From the NCBI RefSeq assembly GCF_002563655.1, contig NZ_PDIY01000001.1:1212001-1276000 (forward strand): DNA of 64,000 nucleotides. The letters are read 5' to 3'. Source of the stretch: Bacillus sp. es.034. GTDB lineage: Bacteria; Bacillota; Bacilli; Bacillales; Bacillaceae_B. The notes under the pieces were generated by a model. It worked only from the letters and a program-made list of their open reading frames with translations. It was not told where the DNA came from and ran no database searches. The position numbers and the translations under genes are program-made. The number at the start of each line of letters is the position of its first letter. The stretch's first letter is position 1. Positions 50,719 to 59,500 of this stretch are shown here, one piece after another.

Positions 50719-50827
50719 ACTTTGTTCTTTATAAAGAATGAAATAGTTAGGTTTATGACGATATTTATAATATAATAAGTTTAAATGTTCTTCAAAAAGA
50801 ACAAAAGTCCCTAAGGAGAATAAACCT

Positions 50828-51130
50828 ATGAAGATCCTGCTTATTTATGTCGCTTCCCTAAACCTCCTGGATACAGCCTTCACACTTTATGGTCTGAACA
50901 ACAACTACATCACCGAGAGCAATCCCCTCATGAATACCATTTACAATACAACACCTTTGTTATTTTTAGTTCTTAAGGTTCTACTATCCATCCTGCTGTT
51001 GGTCATCCTTTATCATCTGGACACAAAGAAAAAGACATCCCGTACGTTAGGAAGTTTTACGGTAGTCGCTGCGATTGCCTACACGTATACCTGTCTCCTC
51101 CATGGGTATTGGATTGTGGAGTTGGTTTGA
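50828..51130 (+). CDS. DUF5658 membrane protein
   Basis: 100 residues with three membrane helices. The conserved DUF5658 signature is ASLNLLDTAFTLYGLNNNYI then ESNPLMN, which places Asp and Glu-x-Asn-Pro at the membrane surface. AAGGAGAATAAACCT precedes the ATG. Function is unknown. A palindromic repeat follows right after the stop. Confidence 0.8.
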   Translation: MKILLIYVASLNLLDTAFTLYGLNNNYITESNPLMNTIYNTTPLLFLVLKVLLSILLLVILYHLDTKKKTSRTLGSFTVVAAIAYTYTCLLHGYWIVELV

Positions 51131-51138
51131 GGGGAAAG

Positions 51139-51240
51139 CGGGGGAAGCGAGGGGACGGTTCTCTCGCTTCTTTTTTGCGTCCATATTTCTAAAGTGAATG
51201 GGGTTTTTGGAAGCAGAAGAACCGTCCCCCTGCTTCCCCT
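51139..51240. repeat. GGGGACGGTTCT palindromic repeat, copy 8 (long-loop type)
   Basis: GGAAGCGAGGGGACGGTTCT, a loop that contains CCATATTTCTAAAGTGA, then GGAAGCAGAAGAACCGTCCC. The loop and arms are nearly identical to the copy at 54223-54312. The right half encodes the C-terminus of the minus-strand gene at 51189. Confidence 0.88.
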
Positions 51241-52679
51241 CTTCCCAGATACCCCATGCAGCTCAGTATGATGAGGAGGGGGGTGAGGCTGACGAGGTAC
51301 CGGGATCGGGTTTCCCATAGGATGAAGAAGAGGAAGAACCCGATGATGGACAGCATGGCGAAGGAGGTGAAAGGGTGGTTGCCCCTCAGCCTCAGTGCCA
51401 TCAGCAGTCCGAAGAACAGCAAGAGGTGTTGCACTCTTGCATATGCTTGGAGCAGATGTCCTGATTTATAATCGGTCAAACGTTGAAAGTTTTCCGGATG
51501 GACTGGGTATCTCCTCAGTTTATTTAATGAGTAATACGTACCGTCCGTCCAGGTGTGGCCGATTTTTTCGATATTGAATGCAAGGTTCCCGGCAACTCCT
51601 TTATCGGCTAGGCGTTTCTTTAGTTCTTGTAAGTGAGCTTCCGTGACTTCTTCTCTTGAATGATTCTTTAATAGACTGGTGGTCCAGTCTACATCGGGCT
51701 GGGCGTACTTCCCTAACCGGTCTTCATTTTGTCCCATCACCATCCAGTGCGTGACGGGCATGCTTCGTTGTTCCACCTTTTCCTCATCCAGCAACCCCCA
51801 TTGATAAATGCCGGCGGTGAATATGGATTTTACAATAAAAAGGACGATGAATGGAATGAGGGCATAAAGCTTTTTCCATCTGCTCATATATAGGAAAAGA
51901 ATGATGGCGAAAGCGATGATGAAAATGATCAGAGACCCTTTTAATAACATCCCCAATGAAAAAATGGTTGAAGCGGCAATCATTAAGAAGGGATTATGTT
52001 TCAATTCCCCGTTCCTGCTCAGCATTAAATCCAACGGCAATAGAAGGAAGATCAATGAAATGGTGTCTGTATAAACAATCGGCGCATAGAAGAAGTAAGG
52101 AAAGAAAAAGACACTGACCAGTAGACTTGCCATCCCCACTGCCCGTCCCGCCAGTTTGGATGCGATACGGTAGATAAGGAGTTGGCTAATCGTGATGACC
52201 ATTACATTAAAGAGCTGGAAGACGAGCAGGGAAGGGGGGATGATCTTGCCAATCACCGCCAGGATACAGACGAGCAGTATATTATTCGGGTACATCGTGA
52301 AATAGTCCCCGATTTCCCCTTTCTCAGCGAGAAGTTTCGCACTGGTTACTATTTCACCGAAATCCCAGGTGGGGTGGACGTTCAATTCTTTTATCGTGAA
52401 CATCTGGAGAATCAGACTTATCCCCAATAAACAGGAGACCCCGTATAAAACAGGGATTTTACCGAGCAATTCAATCAGTTTCCGGCGAAAATAAAATATC
52501 GCCACGGCCAATAGCACGGCAGTCACCAGGGTGATGAGATTGAAATAGGAAGGTGTATCGAGGCTTAATGTACTGTAGCCTCTACTCATATAAACATTTA
52601 GACCGACTAGAAATAAGATCAATCCAAAGAAAATGATGTAAAAGAATTTATGTAAAAAATGAAAGATGGAAGAACCCAT
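51189..52679 (-). CDS. Polytopic glycosyltransferase (GT39/GT83-like, ArnT/PMT type)
   Basis: About 496 residues; AAAAGGAGGCAAAGT before the ATG at 52679 sets the start. Twelve or so membrane helices. The first external loop carries an Asp-rich region around LNVHPTWDFGEIVTSAKLLA, and MYPNNILLV follows, as in lipid-linked mannosyl/arabinosyl transferases. It should transfer a sugar from polyprenyl phosphate outside the membrane. It is next to, and divergent from, a GtrA/GT2 pair that makes such donors. The last 16 residues (EAGGRFFCFQKPHSL) are coded by a palindromic repeat, so the native C-terminus has been replaced. Confidence 0.75.
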   Translation of the reverse strand: MGSSIFHFLHKFFYIIFFGLILFLVGLNVYMSRGYSTLSLDTPSYFNLITLVTAVLLAVAIFYFRRKLIELLGKIPVLYGVSCLLGISLILQMFTIKELNVHPTWDFGEIVTSAKLLAEKGEIGDYFTMYPNNILLVCILAVIGKIIPPSLLVFQLFNVMVITISQLLIYRIASKLAGRAVGMASLLVSVFFFPYFFYAPIVYTDTISLIFLLLPLDLMLSRNGELKHNPFLMIAASTIFSLGMLLKGSLIIFIIAFAIILFLYMSRWKKLYALIPFIVLFIVKSIFTAGIYQWGLLDEEKVEQRSMPVTHWMVMGQNEDRLGKYAQPDVDWTTSLLKNHSREEVTEAHLQELKKRLADKGVAGNLAFNIEKIGHTWTDGTYYSLNKLRRYPVHPENFQRLTDYKSGHLLQAYARVQHLLLFFGLLMALRLRGNHPFTSFAMLSIIGFFLFFILWETRSRYLVSLTPLLIILSCMGYLGRGEAGGRFFCFQKPHSL

Positions 52680-52863
52680 ACTTTGCCTCCTTTTTAAAAA
52701 ATACATGTTCTACTATATCAAAGCCAGATCCATTTGGGACAGCCTTTTCCCATTCTATTGTAAAAGAATTGTAAAGTTTGGCATTTCATTAAGGATCATG
52801 ATTGATATACACTTTAATTATTGGTATCTTTAACCGAGAAAGAAAGAGTAGGAGATCGATAGA

Positions 52864-53247
52864 ATGAAAAGGTTCCTGAAGTTCGGGACAGTCGGTGTTT
52901 TTAATACATTGATAACATTGGGGAGCTATATGCTCTTTATTTATATTGGGGTCCATTATCTTCTGGCGAACGTCTTGGGGTATGTGCTGGGGGTACTGAA
53001 CAGCTATTATTGGAATAAGAAATGGGTGTTCGATGCTGGTGAAGCGAAGAGGGATGTTTTTTTAAAGTTTGCTTTGGTGAATATATTCACTCTCGGGTTT
53101 AATACATTGATATTGTATCTGCTGGTCCATTTAGGAGGAGTTCATCCGGTGCTTGCGAATATAGTGGCCATCGTCTCCGGATTTGTATTGAACTACCTAT
53201 TGAATGCCAGGTGGACCTTCGCAGCCAAAGGGCAGCCACTAAAATGA
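52864..53247 (+). CDS. GtrA-family flippase-like membrane protein
   Basis: 127 residues, four membrane helices, TAGGAGATCGATAGA before the ATG. GtrA signatures are FLKFGTVGVFNTLITLGSYM, LANVLGYVLGVLNSYYWNKK and the C-terminal NYLLNARWTF. The family moves polyprenyl-phosphate sugars across the membrane. It is directly followed (15 bases) by its usual partner, a DPMS-type GT2. Confidence 0.88.
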   Translation: MKRFLKFGTVGVFNTLITLGSYMLFIYIGVHYLLANVLGYVLGVLNSYYWNKKWVFDAGEAKRDVFLKFALVNIFTLGFNTLILYLLVHLGGVHPVLANIVAIVSGFVLNYLLNARWTFAAKGQPLK

Positions 53248-53262
53248 AAGTTGGAGGATATT

Positions 53263-54222
53263 ATGCAAGAGTTAATTTCAATTGTCGTTCCTATGTATTT
53301 TGAAGAGGAAGTGGCACAGGAATGCTACAATCGATTGAAGAACGTGGTGACAGACCATCATCTCCGTTATGAGTTTATTTTTGTCAACGATGGCAGTACC
53401 GATCGGACGCTGGACATTTTGAACGAGATTGCATTGAAGGACAGCCAGGCGAAAATCGTGAATTTCGCACGGAACTTTGGTCATCAGACGGCCGTGACTG
53501 CGGGCATCGATTATGCTTCAGGGGATGCGATCGTGATTATTGATGCCGATCTTCAGGATCCGCCCGAGGTCATACCTGATCTTATAGCCAAATGGAAAGA
53601 GGGCTATGAGATCGTGTATGCGAAACGGAAAAAGAGATCCGGTGAAACGAAATTCAAGCTTTTGACGGCCAAGTACTTCTATAAGTTCCTCAATTATATG
53701 TCCGATATCGATATACCCAAGGACACGGGAGATTTCCGCATCATTGATCGAAAGGCAGCGGATGTGTTCAAAACGATGACCGAGCGCAACCGGTTTGTAA
53801 GGGGGATGTTTTCCTGGGTCGGGTTTAACCAAACCTTTATTGAATATGAACGTGATGAGCGGTTTGCCGGGGAGACAAAATATCCACTGAAAAAAATGAT
53901 CAGGTTTGCTTCGGATGGGATCATTGCCTTTTCTACCAAGCCATTAAAGTTAATGATGACCCTGGGCTTCGCGTCGGTTGTGATTTCCTTTTTCGTTCTT
54001 GTATATGCAATTGCAGTGAAGCTATTTGGACAAGGGGTGGAAACCGGTTGGGCTTCCATCATGGTGGCCATCACCTTCTTTAGCGGGGTCCAACTTCTTG
54101 GAATGGGGATCGTCGGGGAATATATTGCAAGAATTTATGATGAAAGCAAAAACCGCCCGATTTACATAGTGAAAGAAACTGTCAATGTAAATAAGGCGGT
54201 AAAGGAAGAATCTTTTGTATAA
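53263..54222 (+). CDS. Polyprenyl-phosphate glycosyltransferase (GT2, DPMS/GtrB type)
   Basis: 319 residues; GGAGG five bases before the ATG at 53263 is decisive. GT-A motifs: VVPMYFEEEV, FVNDGSTDRT, NFARNFGHQTAV, the metal site DADLQDPPEV, and KDTGDFRIIDRKA. Two C-terminal membrane helices (LMMTLGFASVVISFFVLVYA and GVQLLGMGIVGEYIARIY) anchor it. It makes a polyprenyl-phosphate-linked hexose on the cytosolic face, to be flipped by the GtrA protein and used by the ArnT-like transferase divergent from it. Confidence 0.9.
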   Translation: MQELISIVVPMYFEEEVAQECYNRLKNVVTDHHLRYEFIFVNDGSTDRTLDILNEIALKDSQAKIVNFARNFGHQTAVTAGIDYASGDAIVIIDADLQDPPEVIPDLIAKWKEGYEIVYAKRKKRSGETKFKLLTAKYFYKFLNYMSDIDIPKDTGDFRIIDRKAADVFKTMTERNRFVRGMFSWVGFNQTFIEYERDERFAGETKYPLKKMIRFASDGIIAFSTKPLKLMMTLGFASVVISFFVLVYAIAVKLFGQGVETGWASIMVAITFFSGVQLLGMGIVGEYIARIYDESKNRPIYIVKETVNVNKAVKEESFV

Positions 54223-54312
54223 GAAGCGAGGGGACGGTTCTCTCGCTTCTTTTTTGTCCATATTTCTAAAGTGAGTGGGGGTTTTTGGAAGCAGAAGAAC
54301 CGTCCCTCTGCT
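54223..54312. repeat. GGGGACGGTTCT palindromic repeat, copy 9 (long-loop type)
   Basis: GAAGCGAGGGGACGGTTCTC follows the GT2 stop TAA directly. Loop CCATATTTCTAAAGTGAGTG, then GGAAGCAGAAGAACCGTCCC. The right half encodes the C-terminal tail of the gene at 54266. Confidence 0.88.
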
Positions 54313-56149
54313 CCCCCCTCTGCTCCCCTGCTAAATAGTTCTCCTCAATCATTTCTATGAATGGTTCCACGAATTCCGGATCGAATTGCTGACCTGAGCA
54401 CTTCTTTAGTTCCTGGATTCCTTCTGCAAAGCTTTTCGTTTTCTGATATGGCCGCTCGGTTGTCATGGCATCGAAGGAATCGATGATACAGAGGATCCGG
54501 GCAAGCTTTGGAATGTTCTTTTCACGCAGGCCGTATGGATACCCTTTTCCGTCATAGCGTTCATGGTGAAGCTCGATCAGCGGGAGGAGCTCATCATACT
54601 TTTTAATGGAAGCCATGATTTCTTTTCCATAGCTGACATGCTTCTTCATCATTTCCCACTCGTGAGGATCGAGTTTCCCTTTTTTATTGATGATATCCCG
54701 GGGAATCTCAAGCTTCCCGATATCATGGATCAACGCCCCGAGAATAAGGATGCGTCGTTCTGCGCTGCTCAGATTCAACCGTTCACTCATTTCAGTCGCA
54801 TAGGAAAAGACGCGTTTGCTGTGCTGATAAGTGTATACATCTTTTGATAGGAAAATCTGCAGCTGCTGCTCAAGTGCATCGATTTCCTTTGCATGCTCGC
54901 AGTCCTGGTGGTAGACCTGATCTTCTCTATATTCCTTGATGATATTCTTCCCCTGGGACTTCGCAAAGTAGAGGGCTTTATCCGCCTTGGTTAGCAATTC
55001 AGACGAGCTGTATGTGCCGTTCTCATATTCCACGATTCCTGCAGAGAAGGAAATACAGCCCAGTGGAGAATGCTCCACCCCTTGAAAATAAGTATCATTG
55101 ATTTCTTTTCTGATTTTATTCAAAAAAGCGTACGCTTCCCGCATGGATGTGTGAGGCAGGATCAGACCGAACTCCTCACCGCCGTAACGGGCGGCTATAT
55201 AAGGAAGCCCGCTCGTTTTCTCGACCATAAATGATCCGAAAAACTTGAGGAGCTCGTCCCCTTGGATATGTCCGTTCGCATCATTGTACTTCTTGAAGTC
55301 ATCCAAATCGATCAGTGCTACACAAAAGGAGTGATGGAGGTTTTCTGAAAGCATCTCATCAAGACGAAGCTTAAAGTAACCGTGATTGTATAAGCCCGTT
55401 AAGAAATCCCTCTTGGCCTTCGCTTCTTCTTCTTTATACAAATTGAAGAAGTTCCTGAAGGCGAATGACAGCATAATCGCAAGGGTCAGGAAGAGGAAAA
55501 TCCCGAATATCGGCTGCTGGCTGATCAGGATCGTCAATACGAGCGATAGGACCAGCGTACACAGGTAACTGGTGAAGACCTCCTGCATGAGCTGCTTTTG
55601 AAAAGCGGTCCGTATAATCGTTTTGAGGGAAGGCTTCTGAGCCAGGTAAAAATAAAACCACATGATCACGACGTTCAATATGAAATAGACGCTTAAGGAA
55701 AGAGCGTAGGGAAGGATGTTCTGAATATTCGTGCCGCCGACTGTCCCACCTGTAAAAATAAAGGTGTAATACGTACAGATCAGCATAAGGGAGTAATTGG
55801 CAAAGTTAAAGAGGTGTTTCCACCATGCCAATTGGAACCGGATCAGTAAAAATACAAGACTACTGATCACAAGTGCCAATAATGGAATCTTAAGGCCAAA
55901 TAAAAAAAGGCCTGCTAAATAAATGGAGGAATCCATGGAAAGGGTGTTGCCGGAAAGAGGAATGATGATATTAAAATGATTTAATAGCAAAATCGCTCCG
56001 ACAAGGGTATAAATGAGCACCCAGTTTGATAGATCGTCCACTTCGGGGTTAAGATGCTGGACGAACAGGAGAACACCTATGAGGGAAATAAAGGCAATAT
56101 ATATATTTTCTAATTTGAATCGTTTTACTTTCACACTATTCACGCTCAC
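54266..56149 (-). CDS. Membrane GGDEF plus HD-GYP signalling protein
   Basis: 627 residues. Seven or eight N-terminal membrane helices (MASE-like sensor), then a GGDEF domain with ARYGGEEFGLIL (catalytic GGEEF) and SAGIVEYENG, then an HD-GYP domain with ALIHDIGKLEIP, LHHERYDGKGYP and DSFDAMT. It can make cyclic-di-GMP with one domain and hydrolyse it with the other. The C-terminal tail GEQRDGSSASKNPHSL is read from the palindromic repeat. The start is unclear: in-frame GTGs at 56149, 56143 and 56134 follow an AAGGTGAG site. Confidence 0.87.
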   Translation of the reverse strand: MSVNSVKVKRFKLENIYIAFISLIGVLLFVQHLNPEVDDLSNWVLIYTLVGAILLLNHFNIIIPLSGNTLSMDSSIYLAGLFLFGLKIPLLALVISSLVFLLIRFQLAWWKHLFNFANYSLMLICTYYTFIFTGGTVGGTNIQNILPYALSLSVYFILNVVIMWFYFYLAQKPSLKTIIRTAFQKQLMQEVFTSYLCTLVLSLVLTILISQQPIFGIFLFLTLAIMLSFAFRNFFNLYKEEEAKAKRDFLTGLYNHGYFKLRLDEMLSENLHHSFCVALIDLDDFKKYNDANGHIQGDELLKFFGSFMVEKTSGLPYIAARYGGEEFGLILPHTSMREAYAFLNKIRKEINDTYFQGVEHSPLGCISFSAGIVEYENGTYSSSELLTKADKALYFAKSQGKNIIKEYREDQVYHQDCEHAKEIDALEQQLQIFLSKDVYTYQHSKRVFSYATEMSERLNLSSAERRILILGALIHDIGKLEIPRDIINKKGKLDPHEWEMMKKHVSYGKEIMASIKKYDELLPLIELHHERYDGKGYPYGLREKNIPKLARILCIIDSFDAMTTERPYQKTKSFAEGIQELKKCSGQQFDPEFVEPFIEMIEENYLAGEQRGEQRDGSSASKNPHSL

Positions 56150-56160
56150 CTTAACATATT

Positions 56161-56212
56161 AGGGCTGACCCCAGACCCTGATATAACAGGATCCGTGATC
56201 AGCCCTTTATTT
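56161..56212 (+). terminator. Hairpin with T-rich flank
   Basis: AGGGCTGA (56161-56168) pairs with TCAGCCCT (56199-56206), followed by TTATTTTTTA on the plus strand. The gene it serves is unclear because flanking genes run on the minus strand. Confidence 0.4.
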
Positions 56213-56213
56213 T

Positions 56214-56303
56214 TTACCAGAACTTCCACCCGGAAGTCAGGGCAACAACAGCAGAACCAATGATAACTAGGTTAATGATAGCATTCTTTGTTCTATTTTT
56301 CAT
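56214..56303 (-). CDS. Small hydrophobic protein (29 aa)
   Basis: GGAGGTGAGATTATA precedes the ATG. The 29 residues form one membrane helix after a basic start (MKNRTKNAIINLVIIGSAVV, then ALTSGWKFW). The gene lies 15 bases after the DUF5317 gene, so they form an operon. The product could be a small membrane subunit or modulator of DUF5317. No family recognised. Confidence 0.6.
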   Translation of the reverse strand: MKNRTKNAIINLVIIGSAVVALTSGWKFW

Positions 56304-56318
56304 TATAATCTCACCTCC

Positions 56319-56891
56319 TTAAAATGACGTCTTATGGGTGACGAGTTTGTCCTTCTTCTTGACCATCACGGATTGAATAAATAGGAAGACACCGATATTC
56401 ATCACCACATCCCCGATACTGATCGCCTGTTCGCGGGGGTAAGGGGCCGATAGAGGGATGATATCCCCTAAATAAGCGAGCTTCGTAGATTCTGTGACGA
56501 GGGTATGCTTGGCGTATAGAGCGTTCTTCGTCGCCTCCAGGTAATGGGGATCGATGACCGCCGCCGCTTCCATTGAAACAGGCATTCTCCCGCCATTTAT
56601 GGCCATGACGATGAAATTCAATAATACGCCTATGAAAATCCAGATGAAATAAGGGTGATGACGATTCACCCATAGAAAGACAAGCCCGATGACATATACA
56701 ATCATAAATGAGAGATTACTAACCTCCCCTACCCATTCCACCTTATTCTGCAAATAGAAAATAGCCAGCTGGATGACAAGCAACACAGGGAAGACCCATC
56801 CCATCTTAAACCGAATATCTGCAAATCTCTTAAAGCTGCCACCCCGGATAAACCCGATGATAATCGCAATTAAAATACCATCAAAAACCAT
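56319..56891 (-). CDS. DUF5317 membrane protein
   Basis: 190 residues with six membrane helices. Conserved family parts are MNGGRMPVS-like NFIVMAINGGRMPVSMEA, YAKHTLVTESTKLAYLGDII, and the C-terminal ISIGDVVMNIGVFLFIQ. Function is unknown. In several Bacillaceae such genes lie near HD/GGDEF signalling genes, as here. It is followed by a 29-residue membrane peptide. Confidence 0.8.
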   Translation of the reverse strand: MVFDGILIAIIIGFIRGGSFKRFADIRFKMGWVFPVLLVIQLAIFYLQNKVEWVGEVSNLSFMIVYVIGLVFLWVNRHHPYFIWIFIGVLLNFIVMAINGGRMPVSMEAAAVIDPHYLEATKNALYAKHTLVTESTKLAYLGDIIPLSAPYPREQAISIGDVVMNIGVFLFIQSVMVKKKDKLVTHKTSF

Positions 56892-56989
56892 ACACTATCC
56901 TCCGATATCAATATATATAAAATAACGAAATAGTTAAAATACTGCTACATCTTAACATATCGGCAATAAATTGGAAATGTTTAGTTAAG

Positions 56990-57007
56990 GAAGCGAGGGG
57001 ACGGTTC
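56990..57007. repeat. GGGGACGGTTCT repeat, broken by the IS91-type element
   Basis: GGAAGCGAGGGGACGGTTC ends at GTTC (57004-57007), after which unrelated sequence starts. The expected continuation, TCTCTTGCTTCC, is found at about 59566-59577 on the far side of the element. Confidence 0.65.
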
Positions 57008-57038
57008 TTAAAGGGGTCAATCGGAAGTTTTGCGCGCA

Positions 57039-57082
57039 AAAAGATCCAACTAGGGTAATAATCTAGTTGGATCTTTTCACTT
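57039..57082. terminator. Hairpin near the ori-side end of the IS
   Basis: AAAAGATCCAACTAG (57039-57053) pairs perfectly with CTAGTTGGATCTTTT (57063-57077). Either a terminator or the oriIS hairpin. Confidence 0.6.
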
Positions 57083-57307
57083 TATATTTGTAATAAGAAC
57101 GCACGCAAAATTTTTGATTGCCAGGAAGAAGGAAGTCGCGGTCCCCAGCTATGGAATTTCAATCGGCTGATCGGTAACGAAATCTTCCTGTTTTTTGATG
57201 TTTTTCCGGGGAAAGAGTAAACTAAATCCCTTCCGGGACTGTGAAGAGTATAGGTTCCCCCTCCCCACTTAAGAGGCTTTTCAAAGAAGATATTCGGTTG
57301 TTTACAA

Positions 57308-58438
57308 TCATGGTATAGCCTCTGTTAAATGTGCTTTTTTACAGGAAGGACAGAGGGAAACATCCTTTTTGATAAGAATAGAAAGAATTTCAATCTTGCT
57401 TAATCCTTCAAATAATGGTTTATACGTAGGGCTCTTCGTTAGCTTTCGACAGAGTTTCAGCTTGGTCTTTTTATTCCGGTTAGCCAAGAGGCCATAGTGT
57501 CTAATCTTCACAAATCCCTTCGGTAGAATATGCATGAGAAAGCGACGGAGAAATTCTACACCCTTCAGGGTTACGGTCTTTTTTTGATTGTTACGTTTAT
57601 AATCCTTCACTTGAATCGTGACCGATTGATCGTTGGCTGAGACAATACGATTATTAGAAATGGCAATTCGATGAGTGTAACGACCAAGGTACTCCATGAC
57701 GGCGATAGGTCCTGAGAAGGTCCTTTTCATATAGCTATACCAATCTTTTTGGTAACACTCATCGATCAATGCTTGAAAAGACTTCGCATCTTGATACTTC
57801 TTGGACTCGTTAAAGAATCTCAATTGTTTCTGTTGATAGTATTGTTTCAGGTAATAGAGATACTTTCCCCGAAACTTTTTAGACAGTACCTTCACTGGAA
57901 TAAAGAATTTCTCACTTGAACGGCGCCACTGATTTCGATCATTTAGTCCACCGGCCAATACAACGGTATGGATGTGAGGGTGATAATGAAGGTTTTGCCC
58001 CCAGGTGTGTAAAACAGAGAAAAACCCAATCTGTGCTCCCAAGTACTTTTTATCACCTGCCAGTTCGGTTAGCGTTTCGGCGACAGCTTTGTACATTAAA
58101 TCATAAAGGAGTTTCTGATTATGGTAGATCAACATATGTAGCTGTTCCGGCATCGTAAACACGACATGAAAATAAGGGGCATCGAGAATATCTTTTTTTC
58201 GTTGATCGACCCAAATATCCTTATTTACTCCCTGGCATAGGGTACAATGCCGATTTCGGCAGGAATTATACCGTACTAAGGAATGACTACAGGACTCACA
58301 TTCGTAAGAATGTCCACCCATGGCGGCGGTCCGGCAGTTCATCATGTTTGTGGCTGCCTTTGCTTGTTCCATAGAGAGTTTATATGTTTCTTTGTAAGTC
58401 GGATAGAAGGTATGAAACAGTTCTTGAACCGTACTCAT
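57308..58438 (-). CDS. IS91-family HUH transposase
   Basis: 376 residues. An N-terminal zinc finger (YECESCSHSLVRYNSCRNRH then CTLCQ) is followed by VVFTMPEQLH, the HUH motif HYHPHIHTVVLAGG, and the double-tyrosine helix MEYLGRYTHRIAISN. The C-terminal CPSCKKAHL is a second zinc knuckle. All catalytic parts look intact. It starts inside the last codons of the recombinase gene, so the two are translationally coupled. Confidence 0.9.
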   Translation of the reverse strand: MSTVQELFHTFYPTYKETYKLSMEQAKAATNMMNCRTAAMGGHSYECESCSHSLVRYNSCRNRHCTLCQGVNKDIWVDQRKKDILDAPYFHVVFTMPEQLHMLIYHNQKLLYDLMYKAVAETLTELAGDKKYLGAQIGFFSVLHTWGQNLHYHPHIHTVVLAGGLNDRNQWRRSSEKFFIPVKVLSKKFRGKYLYYLKQYYQQKQLRFFNESKKYQDAKSFQALIDECYQKDWYSYMKRTFSGPIAVMEYLGRYTHRIAISNNRIVSANDQSVTIQVKDYKRNNQKKTVTLKGVEFLRRFLMHILPKGFVKIRHYGLLANRNKKTKLKLCRKLTKSPTYKPLFEGLSKIEILSILIKKDVSLCPSCKKAHLTEAIP

Positions 58439-59307
58439 CGTTGGTCTTTTCCCAGATTATCTAAAGGACTTTTAACGCCCATCAAACTTTTTGAGGTCAT
58501 GTGTAAATAAGCAAGTGTCGTATTAAGGTTTTTATGACCAAGCATCTGTTGAATGTATACAGGGTCAACCCCATCTTCCAAAGAATGAGTCGAAAAACAG
58601 TGTCTTAACGTATGAGACGAAATAGTAGTGTCCAACTCTATCTTATCCCGCTGTTTAATGATGGTGTTTTTAATTGTTTTAATATGAATGTGTCCCGAGG
58701 AATTTTTACTACTAGGGAATAACCAATCGTCCGGTTTGAAGGGTCTCCCTTTGAAAGAAGCTTTGAAATACTCTCGAAGCACGATAAGTGCTGATTCTGA
58801 TAGGATGGTATATCGGTTCGTATTATGCTTGGCATCGTCAACCCGGATACTCATGGATTTACTACATATATCCTTGATCTTCAGTTGGGCGACTTCGCTT
58901 ACGCGAAGCCCACTACTATAGATTAAATAGAAAATGGCCTTATGCTTAATGTTTCGACAGGAGTTGATAAGCCTAAGGACATCTTCCCTAGGTGGAACGA
59001 CAGGGAACTTTTTGATTCTTTTCATCCTGGGAAGTTTGTTTGGGTTCCATTCCTTTTCTAACACGTAAGTGTAGAAGAATTTAATCGAAGAAATGTAGTT
59101 GTTAATCGTCCCCGGGGTGAGTCCTTTCACTTGTTTCAGAAAAAGGATGTATTGTTGAATATCCTCTTCTGTTGTGTCAGAGATTTTTTTATTTTGCTTT
59201 TCCATAAACGAAACAAACGCCTTCATTCTCCGCCTATAGGACTCCCTCGAGGATTCCGGTGTTCCTTTAAGTTCGAAGTAAAGTTCAATTTTCTGCTGAT
59301 AATCCAC
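58435..59307 (-). CDS. Tyrosine recombinase/integrase of the IS91-type element
   Basis: 290 residues from a GTG with AGGAGG eight bases upstream. N-terminal SAM-like core-binding domain (LKQVKGLTPGTINNYISSIK) and catalytic domain with Arg in YSSGLRVSEVAQL, His-x2-Arg in HTLRHCFSTHSLEDG, His in MLGHKNLNTTLAYLH and the nucleophile Tyr in the same stretch. It looks active. Recombinases of this kind accompany several IS91-like elements and may resolve cointegrates or the circular intermediate. Confidence 0.9.
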   Translation of the reverse strand: MDYQQKIELYFELKGTPESSRESYRRRMKAFVSFMEKQNKKISDTTEEDIQQYILFLKQVKGLTPGTINNYISSIKFFYTYVLEKEWNPNKLPRMKRIKKFPVVPPREDVLRLINSCRNIKHKAIFYLIYSSGLRVSEVAQLKIKDICSKSMSIRVDDAKHNTNRYTILSESALIVLREYFKASFKGRPFKPDDWLFPSSKNSSGHIHIKTIKNTIIKQRDKIELDTTISSHTLRHCFSTHSLEDGVDPVYIQQMLGHKNLNTTLAYLHMTSKSLMGVKSPLDNLGKDQR

Positions 59308-59430
59308 GTAAATAGCCTCCTAGAATAATAGATAAATGGACATTCATCTACTCTATGGAGGTGGGCGATTTCTGGTAATAAGAATAAGGGTATACAAATA
59401 TGAGGAATTCGATGATATAATAGGCATATG

Positions 59431-59500
59431 AAAAAGTATTTTCTTTCTAAGGATTGTTTGGTTTGGCGATTAAACAATACCACAAAAGAACATACTTTTT
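59431..59500. repeat. Long two-step hairpin of the IS end (terIS-like)
   Basis: Outer arms AAAAAGTATTTTCTTT and AAAAGAACATACTTTTT, inner arms ATTGTTT and AAACAAT around GGTTTGGCGATT. The same structure is at 43490-43560, and its inner part is at 32644-32675. Confidence 0.7.

Noticed and set aside
29343..57007. The palindromic repeats as a CRISPR array
   Set aside because: Copies are scattered between genes at kilobase distances, with no regular spacers and no cas genes.
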